From Salvia splendens (lineage: Eukaryota > Streptophyta > Magnoliopsida > Lamiales > Lamiaceae): a DNA stretch of 64,000 nt. The notes beneath the pieces are model-generated. The model was not told where the DNA came from. It did no database searches and saw only the letters and a list, made by a program, of their open reading frames with translations. The DNA lies in the NCBI RefSeq assembly GCF_004379255.2, contig NC_056034.1:38174887-38238886 (forward strand), written 5' to 3'. The position numbers were made by a program, and so were the translations under genes. Shown here one piece after another: positions 46,483-56,215 of this stretch (positions are counted from its first letter, which is position 1; each line of letters begins with the position of its first letter).

Positions 46483-48740
46483 CTTGATTTGGATTTAGCT
46501 GAGAAAATGAATAGCTTATTGTTACAAACTATGTAAGATTCTGAAGAGTAAAAACCATTAAAACAGTTTAGATTCTCACAACAGTTAAATAGAATTAAGT
46601 ACGCCTCTAGGGAGGTCAAGTAAACGATTCATATTTAACAAAACTCTGGTCACAACATCGACGAATAGTCCAGAGACCACTAAGGTGGCATGGCCGCCAA
46701 ACGTTGCCTAAGCCTGTACCATTGAATATTCACCCCAAGGATTTCGTTTCCGTATTGATATTCCTTCTAGGGAAGGTCGCACGCCACAAACAAAATTCTA
46801 CAGTTATCTCACAAGTTAATTTAATCTTCTAAACTCTGCAATTTCTTAGGATTAAAGCTCCCACTAAGGTGGGTCGCGATAATATTGAAAATCACGTCTA
46901 GATAAAATTTAACTTTATTTTGAGAAGTCTAACCAATGAACTTGCTATTTCTTAGGATTAAGGCTCCCACTAAGGTTAGTCGCATTAATATTAGAAACTG
47001 CTTCATACATAGACTAATTCTTTGGAGACCATATACGACAGGGATCGTAATTATCGCTTAGTTATTTTAAGGTATGGTTTTTCTTTTAATTATCACTTAA
47101 GTGAATTAGGCAGAAAGTTCACTTATATTAATTTCAAATTAATAGGTAGTTCTATTAAATCCATGAAATTAAACTAAGATAATTAAATAATTTGATTAAT
47201 TAATAATTAATAAATTATAAATAATTAATCAAATATTTTCTTTAATTAATATTAATCGATTATTATTAAATAATAATAATATTAGTTATAATACTCATCC
47301 TTTTCCATTAGATTTAGGAAATCTAGATATAATAGGATTTAGTCGAAAAATACTCATCCAAATCATCTTAAGATATATTCTAGATAAATAAAATTTATCA
47401 ATATCTTATAGATAAGGATAATAATTCAAACCTATCTATATCACGATAAGTATATATTATGGACATAATCTACATTAAATTCCAATTTATTTCTTCCATA
47501 AAAAAAATATGGAATCCTAGATTTATAGGATTTATTTGAACAACCAAATCTATTCTAACTAGGATATATCTAGATAGAAACAATCTATCAAAATCCCTAA
47601 GATATAGATTAAAGATCAAACCTATGTCAAATCACAATAAATTAATTTAATGATATTCCATATAAAAATTAATTTTGATTTTAGTTCCATAGCATTTGAC
47701 CGATTAAAATATTATCAATGCTAACTAAAATTACCAAAACTAATTCCAACGAGACATGGTGTCTCATTCACATTCACGTAAAACATATCACTAAATTATA
47801 AACATATCAATATATTAATGATATTCACGTAATTAGTTTCTTAAAAAAACGTTGGAGACTCTTTCTCATTCACGCAACAAAACAACCCATCTTCCATAAT
47901 TTACGTAACAACCGAAACTGAATCAGTTTCAAAAATTCGGATTTTGCGGCTGCCTTCAGCACTGCTCTCAGACGTGAAAACACGTCCAGCAGTAGCTTCC
48001 GACGGAGATAGAAACTGATCGTCGGCCAGCCTGCCTTGTTGCCGCTCTCGCCCGAGAAAACTCAGTCAGCAGCATTAAAACACTCGTCAACTCCGCCCGC
48101 AACAGGCTTCTCTCGGCTGGAACAACACAACCAGCAGCCTTCTGCGTCAGTTAGCGATCATGGGAATTGCCGACGCTGCTCTCGGCATGTAGAACAGCCA
48201 GCAACGCCTTTCGGCTCCCACTGATCACTCCTCCTCGTCGACCAGCCAGCCCCGTAACATGGTCGAAACTTATCGACTATCAGGGCCTACTTCCCGTCGA
48301 CAAGTCGGCGTGTGATCCGGAGCTGCCCCGGCATTCAACCGGCAGCTCCCACTTATTTTCCGTCGAAGGAGCAGCTCTCAGCGATAAAGTGCCAGCCTCT
48401 CCCAAGCCTTGCGTGAATTTGATCAGCTTGGTCATGGCTCGGATGCCATGACCATGATCCTTGCGACACCTGATCGTCCAGCCCTAGGTTTGAAACAGTA
48501 GGACACAACCAAGTCTCCAAGATTGAATATAGGGCCTGTTCTCAAGGCTGCGAGCAGCTCCGGCGCAAGCGCCAACTGCTCGTGATCTAAAACACCCTTA
48601 TTCGATCGTTTTGAATGTTCATAGTTCAATAATTCGTACAAAGAATTCAAAGAACACTTAAACATGCATCGAAAAACGTTAAACATGCTATTCATACAAT
48701 CAAAGCACGTAGTAAATCAAACAATCAGAGCCTAAAAACC
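46483..48740 (-). other. Long untranslated leader of copia element
   Basis: About 2.26 kb lie between the primer-binding site and gag. It includes a GC-rich portion (47950-48480) with open frames on both strands but no recognised protein, an AT-rich middle, and two copies of a segment containing TCTTAGGATTAAAGCTCCCA. An 87-codon open frame (48695-48432, minus) begins near the 5' end of the leader. No domain is recognisable in it. Confidence 0.6.
46841..47000. repeat. Duplicated ~50-bp segment in copia leader
   Basis: The segment starting ATTTCTTAGGATTAAAGCTC at 46841 recurs at 46947 (ATTTCTTAGGATTAAGGCTC), each followed by CCCACTAAGGT and a TCGC(A/G) word. The spacing is 106 bp. Confidence 0.8.
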
Positions 48741-48754
48741 TGGCTCTGATACCA
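48741..48754 (-). other. Primer-binding site (initiator tRNA-Met type)
   Basis: On the minus strand, two bases after the 5' LTR, the sequence reads TGGTATCAGAGCCA. It is complementary to the 3' end of plant initiator methionine tRNA, the usual primer for copia elements. Confidence 0.9.
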
Positions 48755-48756
48755 AT

Positions 48757-50181
48757 TGTTGGTTTTGCAGCGGAAATCAATTTAGTTTGATTGAACGATT
48801 TACATCTAAACATGCTTTAACCCAATTGTAAACTAGAAACATGTTTATATACATATAATCTCAGATCATATTGAATATCTTTGCAATTAAATACAACTAT
48901 TTACCGTATGAATTCAAGTAATTGAATTCGAACTCCTCCTTCAATCGTCTCTACCACGGATCTTCTGATCTGTTCCCTTTTAACTAGAATTTGACCTTTG
49001 TGTGGGCAAAGCTTGTCAAATCCTCAAAAGCTGGAGAAGAATTGAAGACATAAATCTCTACGGAAGAAGAACCCTAAAAAAATCGATAATTTCTCTCTAC
49101 AGATTGTAGAGATCGAATTTTTACGTTATAATCAATTAATCTGTCTTATCTTCTTCTCCCTTTTATATTAAGTTAATTATTTTGGGCCAGACCAGGGATC
49201 TGTGGAGGATTGGATTGGGCTACAGTTCAGGCTTTCACTAATTAAATTAAAATCAATTTAATTCAAGCCCAAACTTAAATATTATTATCATCCACTATAG
49301 ATATAATATTGACTGCCCGTCCAAACCGAAATTACGAGTATTCCGGGACTTCCTCTTTAATTAAATCATTTCCCGTGTTAAAGATATAAATATCCATTAA
49401 TTAATATCAAGTCTGCTATCTGACTATTATTAATTAATTTCTTTTTCCAGGAGTGGTCTAGTTTAGAAACATTGTTTATTATTCATGGAATAAATTCCAA
49501 CTGGCCAGTTTTCTGAATAATAAAATCTTTTTCTAAACACCTATTGAGGATATTATCATAATGGCCTCTCCCAGCACACGATTCATTGCAATAACAATAC
49601 TAGCACCACTTAGACATTAATGATCATTACCCAATCTATCAGGATTCTTGGGCAACGAAATTCCCTCACCATTTGATAAGTCAATGTAGTTTTCAATTAA
49701 TATCGTATGCTCAATGTTATGTCAACAATGATTAAGAAATGACAATCACCGAGACCTCGTCTTTCAGTAAATAGCCAAGAAAGACTTATCTCACTGTTTG
49801 ATCCTTTCAGTGCTATACCACACCGACGTCGTTCATTTCCTTAGGTAAGGAAACTTTCGGACTGACGTCGCAACCTTTCACGATAGGTAGTCAAAGCCTA
49901 TCTAGGTTGTGAAACAATTTTCCTTCAGCAAGAACCGACAAGTTACCTACTGTGAACGCTGCTCACAACTCGTCTACTATGCAGAAGACTTAGACTCATT
50001 TTGCTTAAACTATGTATTTAAATGGAAAACACATTTCAACATCTCATAAATACATAAGCAATACCTAAGCAAAATACATTGTAACAAAATATTCTTTCTC
50101 ATAAAATGGTAACAAATGGATAAAAGAGTTATTACATATACAAGCATTCGAAAGATGCTTTCAGTATACTAAACTCTAACA
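48757..50181 (-). repeat. 5' LTR of copia element
   Basis: A 1425-bp LTR matching 41053-42478 with about 14 differences counted by eye. On the minus strand it begins TGTTAGAGTTTAG and ends CCAACA. Confidence 0.95.
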
Positions 50182-50264
50182 TTGTCATACCGTAACTTTC
50201 GGTACGATATACGGTATAACACTCAGAGTATGGTATACCATACCGAACCACCCATAACATTACT

Positions 50265-50866
50265 CTCAATTTTAAAAATAAGATTGTAAATTGAGTCGGT
50301 GAATTTATTAGTACTCCAATTAATGAACGAATTTACCCACCATGACCCTAAAAATATCTCGTCTCTTGATTTTTTTTACCCTCTTTCTATAATTACTCGT
50401 GTAGTAGTTAAGTGGAATATTAAATTGTTTGTGGTTATTTATTAAGTAGGAGTATGTAATACTAAATCATACTCCTATATATGAGCTGAAATAAACATTG
50501 GTTCCCAGGTAACCTGTCTCCCAAATCCCTCTTGTCACTCTTAAATATTAGGGAAATAAAATTTTATAATTGATGATAAAGGTATATACAATTAATTGAC
50601 TAAAATATTGTCTAGACACGTGTTCCGCTTATATCACTTATTTCGTTTCCTCTTCAATGGATGATATGAATGTCTGGACATGTGTTCTCCGCTTCTCTAT
50701 CTCTCTCAATTCTTTTCCACTTCCATTGATGTAAACCAAATAACGCGTCTATGCAAAATTAGCAATGTTCACTGATCTCACCACAATGTTCACCCAATCT
50801 CACTCTATATATACTATATCAACAGTTTAATCGTATTCACCAAGTTATTCACAAAATTTCAGAAAA
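50265..50866 (+). other. Intergenic DNA with a promoter-like end
   Basis: The first part is unremarkable AT-rich sequence. A good TATA box (CTCTATATATACTATA at about 50803-50818) lies roughly 50-65 bp before the start codon at 50867. Confidence 0.5.
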
Positions 50867-51014
50867 ATGGCTTCAACCTCTGCTTCTTCTGGATCTCCTC
50901 CGCCTCCGAATCCGTCGCCTGTAGGCAACGTCGCCGCCGCCACGTCCGTCGACATTGACGTACTATCGGCCGCCATCTCAACAGCCTACCTCTCCGCCGC
51001 CGTTTCCGACTCCG
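50867..51014 (+). CDS. Orphan first exon of an unrecognised gene
   Basis: An ATG in good context (AGAAAAATGGC) opens 148 bp of GC-rich coding-like sequence, ending at a plausible splice donor TCCG/GTAAAT. The product starts MASTSASSGSPPPPNPSPVG and continues with an Ala/Ser-rich, helix-prone stretch (DVLSAAISTAYLSAAVSDS). Base composition is sharply different from the surrounding AT-rich DNA, and a TATA box sits upstream. No following exon is visible: repeat DNA with GGTATACC motifs begins right after the donor, and about 2 kb beyond is non-coding. I do not recognise the family. It is probably the stranded 5' end of a host gene cut off by repeat insertion, or a captured fragment. Confidence 0.4.
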
Positions 51015-51019
51015 GTAAA

Positions 51020-51505
51020 TGTTACTGAAATCACCGTACAATATATTTTTTTAACGAAATATGATATGAGAAAAAAAACATACCTTTACCTTACCAAATT
51101 TTCGATATACTGTACTTTTGGTATACCTAATTTTCGATATGACGAATTTCACTATTGATGTTGTACCACATTTTTCTATAGGTTATACCGAAATTTGGTA
51201 TACCGTACTTTTGGCGTATATCAGACTTTCAACATCGATGAAAATAGAATATTTGAATTTTTAGAATATTATTTTGATTTTATAGTTTAAAATCATATTA
51301 AATATAATATGCGTAATGATATTTATATTTCACAATAAATTTTATAATTTTAAAAATATCAAATTTTATATATAATTATATTTATATCTTAAGATATGTA
51401 CCGCAAATTCAGTATATAATGTGGTGTATAACATTTATGGTATATATACAGTAATTATACAAAATTTTGATATATCCCAGTATGCCCTGGTAACATTCAT
51501 AAATA
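51020..51505. repeat. Degraded repeat rich in GGTATACC motifs
   Basis: Contains GGTATACC, TTATACCG, CGATAT and ACCGTAC words like those in the split MITE at 40557-50256. The ends bear an inverted AATGTTAC, with GCCCTG just inside the right one. Probably an older relative of that MITE. The borders are uncertain. Confidence 0.5.
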
Positions 51506-53718
51506 ATTGAAAACCTGGATTAGAATACGTAAGTAACATTATTTGTTTGATTATATTGAGAATTGAATAAAGAGTAATACATGAATGGAACAAATTTAAT
51601 ATAACTAATTTTCTTACTAATTAAACTTAGCAATATTATTAAATGAAAACATAATATGTTTAGCTCTAATTAAAGTTAGCTAGAAAAATTGTTTTTTATG
51701 AACTTTAATAAATATAATTAACTTAATGGAAAAACAAATATTTTAAAATTACGATATGATTTAGCTTAAATGGTAGATAATTAAGGAAAAATAAACCCAC
51801 ACAATATATTATTTAAAACAATTTAAAAAAAGGAGTATTAAGTTTGAAAATTTACCATCATATTATATTATGAAATATCTTTAATTATGTTGTATTATAA
51901 TACTTCCTTCATCCCTTAAAAATAGACCACATTTGCCATTTTGGTAGGTACTTTAAAAATAGATCAGTTCTATTAAAGAAATTTATATTCTCTTTAATGA
52001 GGTGGATCTCATTCTCCATTAACAATACTCCAATCACTTTTTTCTTTCCATTTTTTTCTTACTTAACTAAAATCAGTATCTTTTCAAATGTTGTCTATTT
52101 TTTAGGAATGAAGGGAGCATTTATTTTCTAATAGTATTACTCAATGTTAATTGTGGCACAATATGAAAATAATTATTGTTGATATTGTTCTGAATTGTAA
52201 AAAATATCCAAATTTAAGTTAGATAAAATAAAAATATTGTGATACAATGCACAAATGATGATGTGATAGTAATATAATTCATTCAACCATGGGCTGATAA
52301 TCAACTTCTCTTTGTATATTAAGTAAAGCGGCTCAAAACTGATTTATTGTTTTTTTTTTCTCAAAAATATCATCCTGCCGACAGCTAAAGAATTAATCAT
52401 CGTCCCAATGATCAACACACTAAGCTATAATAAACTGGGTAAATGGTTTACTCCATTAACATGGCCATGGATACTGGTTAATCGTTTGTTGATAATTATT
52501 TATCATATTGAACTCGATCGTTTATTTTAAATTATTATACTTAACATCCTTTATTTTTAATTGTGCGCAACTTTTTTATATTTAGAAAATAGAGGTAAAA
52601 ACCAAATTTGTCATTAGACTTACATAGTGTATGAAGACGAATCACTGTGTTTAGCTTTCACAAACTTATATTGTAACCCTACTGTGTAGGAAATTGAAAA
52701 ATATATAAACAAGCGCAATAAATATGATGAGCATTATTAGAAAACAAGTTAATTATTACAAAAATTAGAATATCAGTTGGTACAATTATTATGATAATCT
52801 TGACTACAATTAATCAAAACATGCACCAAATTTCTAATTAAACTACCTTGCTTAGGTTAACAAATCTAATTAATAAGATGGGTAGTTTTGCCCGCTAATA
52901 TACTCTAAATTATAAATCAATTTGATAATTCAATGACAAAATAGTGAAAATTGATATTATGATTGATGTATAACATTTTAAAAGTTATTGCAATTTGGGT
53001 TCATATTATTTAATACAGTTAACTCTACAAAATCAATAAGCTTGCTATAGCATTATAATATCCTTGAAGAAGAGTATTTAATCCCATAAGAGAGTTTTAT
53101 ATTACTAACTCAATACTTAATTGCTAACTATAATTAAATAATAGTCATTAGATATTCAAATCAAGAGTCTAGATCATCAGCCCGGAAATGTCAATACGAT
53201 TAAAAAACGTCAATAAAGGTATTAAAGTCAATTTACAACAAATTAGTTGTAAGTAACTTTTGAAAAATATCTCATAACTTTAAAACGCATATAACTTTCT
53301 CGATTTAAATTATTTTTTCGCACAACATATATCAAATTAAAGATAATTTCATAAGGATTCTAACGAGATTTTACTTGCATATGTTCAGATGTCAAAATTT
53401 TGAAAAAATTTTCAAAAATTTTCAAAATTTCGTTAACAGCTGTATATCAATACACGACACATAATATCTCAATACAATGCTTGTACAATGTCAATATAAA
53501 ATTGTATTGACATTGTCATATCTTTGTGTTGATGTATTTCATACATTGTATTTGATATTGTGTTTCTAAACCCTAAATTTGATAGTTACTATTATCTTTT
53601 TAATAATAATAAATGAAAAACGAAATTATATATGACAAATTGTAGAACACAAGATTTCTAAAATCCTATAATTTTAAATTAATTGTAGTTAGCAATTGAT
53701 CACTCCCCTATCCATATA
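51506..53718. other. AT-rich intergenic DNA
   Basis: No coding exon seen. It contains one Stowaway-type MITE (annotated separately). A segment at about 53170-53590 has the look of an old dispersed repeat but no definable ends. Confidence 0.5.
51903..52117. mobile_element. Stowaway-like MITE (Tc1/mariner type)
   Basis: About 215 bp with inverted ends CTTCCTTCATCCC (left) and CTCCCTTCATTCC (right, read inward). The left flank is TA; the right flank is CA, a decayed duplication. Inner motifs AAAAATAGACCACATTTG and GTCTATTTTTTAG are typical of this group in dicots. Confidence 0.7.
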
Positions 53719-53727
53719 TATAAATAA

Positions 53728-53840
53728 GAGCGAACTGCACAAAAGGTCCCTAACTTTTCGCATTGTAACAACAGAAACCCCTAACATTTAAAAATCCCAT
53801 CACAAGTATCTAACAAATTATATAATCACAAACCTTGTTT
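53728..53840 (+). repeat. Left terminal inverted repeat of MULE
   Basis: About 113 bp that match, with roughly 85% identity by eye, the reverse complement of 60250-60362. Shared words include CTGCACAAAAGGTCC, AACTTTTCGC and TATATAATCACAAA. In MuDR such repeats contain both promoters. Confidence 0.9.
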
Positions 53841-55535
53841 TTTCGGACCATAACACCCTCAGGGCTTGAAAGGGAAAACTCGACCTTTTGTGACGCCACC
53901 ACTGCATCCCACCTGCTGCATGTACTGTGGATGAGACGACAATCCTAATTGATGTGACAGAAACATCATGTCTTGTGTCCTCTCTCTTCTCTTCCCACTG
54001 TAGACGCCTCTTCACCTCAAGACCTGCATTGATATTTTAGTTAATGTAAATTACAAAACACTTAGCTTTATGTTTCTCTTTCCTATTTCCCTCCAATTCA
54101 CTTTCACTTCATCATTTTCGTGTCGCACACCCTATCTCACCACATTTTTCTACTCATTCTCGTAAAACGCCGCTGCCATTTTCGACACGCCATTTTCATC
54201 AATGCCTCCAAAACGGAACCGAAGTTACGCTGGAGCGTCCTCCTCCCGTAGTTCTTCACGACACAAAAAGAAGCCGCCAACCCCATCGTCTTCGTCACCA
54301 TCACCTCCGACATCACCTACATACGGTAGATACGGTCGAGGACCGGAGATAATCGACGTAGACCTAGAAACATGGAGCATTCGCGATCCTCGATTGGATT
54401 TCTTTGTCCCGGAAGAAGAATATAGTAAGTTCAAATTTAAAATTGCACAAATCGTTCACTTTAGTTAAAAATTCCAAGCAAGCGATTTTGACTGTGATTT
54501 AGAGCTCCGAAAATTGGTTGTTTTGTGAAATTGTTTTGATGTCGTCGCGTTTGGAAAATTGTTTTGACTGTGATTTAGGACTTTATATGTGAAATTTGTT
54601 GGTTTAAATTTGGAATTTTTCTAACTCTATACAAACCCTAACAGGGGACAGTTTCGGGATGTTTTCCGTCGCTTTTCTTCACGGAGGGTCAATCTTCGAA
54701 ATCAATGGACAGAAGAAGTATGTTGGGGGGCAATTGACATTCTTTGACTTTTGCAATATTCTCCAATTCGAGCTCTTAGATCTTTCCAGTATGGTGTTGC
54801 GGTTGAGGTATGATAGGAAAACCGTTTGTGAGTTCTATTACGTTCATCCAAGGTACAATGATGGCTGTATGGACATGGACATAGGAGGTTCATTGCTGCC
54901 CATTACTGACGATCCATATCTGGCCTCTTTTCTCGAAGTCGCGGCTACTAGCACAAAGCTAGTTCACATTTATCTCGTGGAGATGACAGAGGCGGCCGCC
55001 TTACTCAAGAAGCGAAAGGAAGAAGCGAAGGAGTTTCTAAAATTTGTGAAAGCTTGTAAAAAAACCACGGTGGCCATTGAAGAGATTGACGAACCGGAAG
55101 CAATTGAGCCGAAGCGTAAATCGAAAAGGAAGAAACATCAGCACGAGGAGCAGAGGAAACCATCGGCACCATTATTGATGCTTGAGTGGTACCCTAGGGA
55201 TGTCGAGTTTGAAGAGTATTTGACCAAAAGTTTAGAAGACAAACGTCGGGAATGAAAGAGGGAAGAGGAGACGGCACGTAAGAATTTGATGGATGCATTT
55301 GCATCATGTAGTGCAGAACAAGCCGAAGCTGTTGTGGTGGAGGTTGAAGAGAATGATGAAGTCGATGGAGTTGTTGGACAAGGAGAGGTCCATGCATGCG
55401 AAACTGTTGTGGTGCAAGATGTCCCAACCCCAATTCACCCCATGTCAAGACCTCCTACTGGGCAATCATTGCCTACTCCAATTCACTCCTCCGTGACAGA
55501 TATACAACCTGAGGTTGAGGTTGAATCAATTGTAT

Positions 55536-55960
55536 ACCCAGAAAGCGTTTCAGAGGTTAGTACACCACTTTGGACTATGTTTGTGATTTGTGATTTATGT
55601 TTCGTATTCATCTGTGATTAATCTTTTGGTCAGATGGGGCATTCAAATCACACCCACCAAGAATTATAACATGAGGTTGAAGCAGTTGTAGACCCTTCAG
55701 AGGTTAGTACACCACTGTGGACTATGTCTGTGTTTTGTTATTTATGTTTGGTATTCATATGTGATTCATCTTTTTTGTCAGATTGGACAATCAGATCACT
55801 CCCACCAAGAATTACAACATGAAGATGAAGCAATTGTAGACCCTAATAGCGTGGCAGAGGTTAGTACACACCTTTGTACTAGAGTTGTGATTTATGTTTG
55901 TATGTATGATGTTCATTTGTGATTTTATGTTTAAATCAGATGGGGCAATCAATTCATAGC
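55536..55960 (+). repeat. Tandemly duplicated exon-intron units in MULE transposase
   Basis: Two and a half to three units of about 150 bp. Each has an exon with (A/G)TGGGGCA(A/T)TCAA or ATTGGACAATCA, then CACCAAGAATTA, then a stretch encoding VVDP, a donor GAG/GTTAGTACAC and a T-rich intron with TTTATGTTTG. All exons are a multiple of three in length (69 and 78 bp for the middle ones), so duplication kept the frame. Confidence 0.85.
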
Positions 55961-56106
55961 CAAGATGTTCAACATGTTGAAGACAGTGTCTACAACTCGA
56001 CCTTGGATTTTCAGACGAACCTCAATGTCAACTGCAGTCGGAAGTTGCCATTATGAGGAGATTTCGGATGAATTGCTAATGTCCGGATTTGAACGTGATG
56101 TGGAAC

Positions 56107-56215
56107 ATGCTGGACATGAAGTACATGATGGGCGTGAAGTGCATGATGGACCGGAAGTACAAGCTGGACCAGAAGTACAGGGTGGACCGGAAGTACATGA
56201 TGGGTCGGAAGTAGA
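56107..56215 (+). repeat. 21-bp coding minisatellite in MULE transposase
   Basis: Five to six copies of GAAGTACATGATGGACCG-type units encode an acidic HDGPEV/QAGPEV peptide repeat in the spacer before the DNA-binding region. The same reading frame continues on both sides. Confidence 0.85.

Larger units (their letters stand above)
41053..50181 (-). mobile_element. Ty1/copia LTR retrotransposon, full length
   Basis: The element is 9129 bp, read right to left. LTRs at 41053-42478 and 48757-50181 start and end TG/CA and are flanked by a perfect 5-bp duplication TTGTC (41048-41052 and 50182-50186). The primer-binding site and polypurine tract sit correctly next to the LTRs. Gag-pol is a single frame on the minus strand, broken by two stops. 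I count about 14 differences between the LTRs by eye, roughly 99% identity, so insertion was recent, on the order of a million years or less. An untranslated leader of about 2.3 kb is unusually long. Confidence 0.95.
40557..50256. mobile_element. Small hAT-like MITE split by a copia insertion
   Basis: Removing the retrotransposon leaves about 570 bp of sequence. Its ends are TAGGGGTGGG (left) and TATGGGTGGT (right, read inward). It is flanked by ACATTACA and ACATTACT (40549-40556 and 50257-50264), an 8-bp duplication with one mismatch. The body is dense in GGTATACC, CGGTATACCG and ATACCG words on both strands. No protein is encoded. This fits a non-autonomous hAT element with subterminal binding motifs; the copia element landed inside it. 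Confidence 0.65.

Noticed and set aside
48036..48451. Plus-strand frames of 62 and 94 codons in the copia leader
   Set aside because: No motif, no splice context, opposite to the element's transcription; treated as chance frames in a GC-rich stretch.
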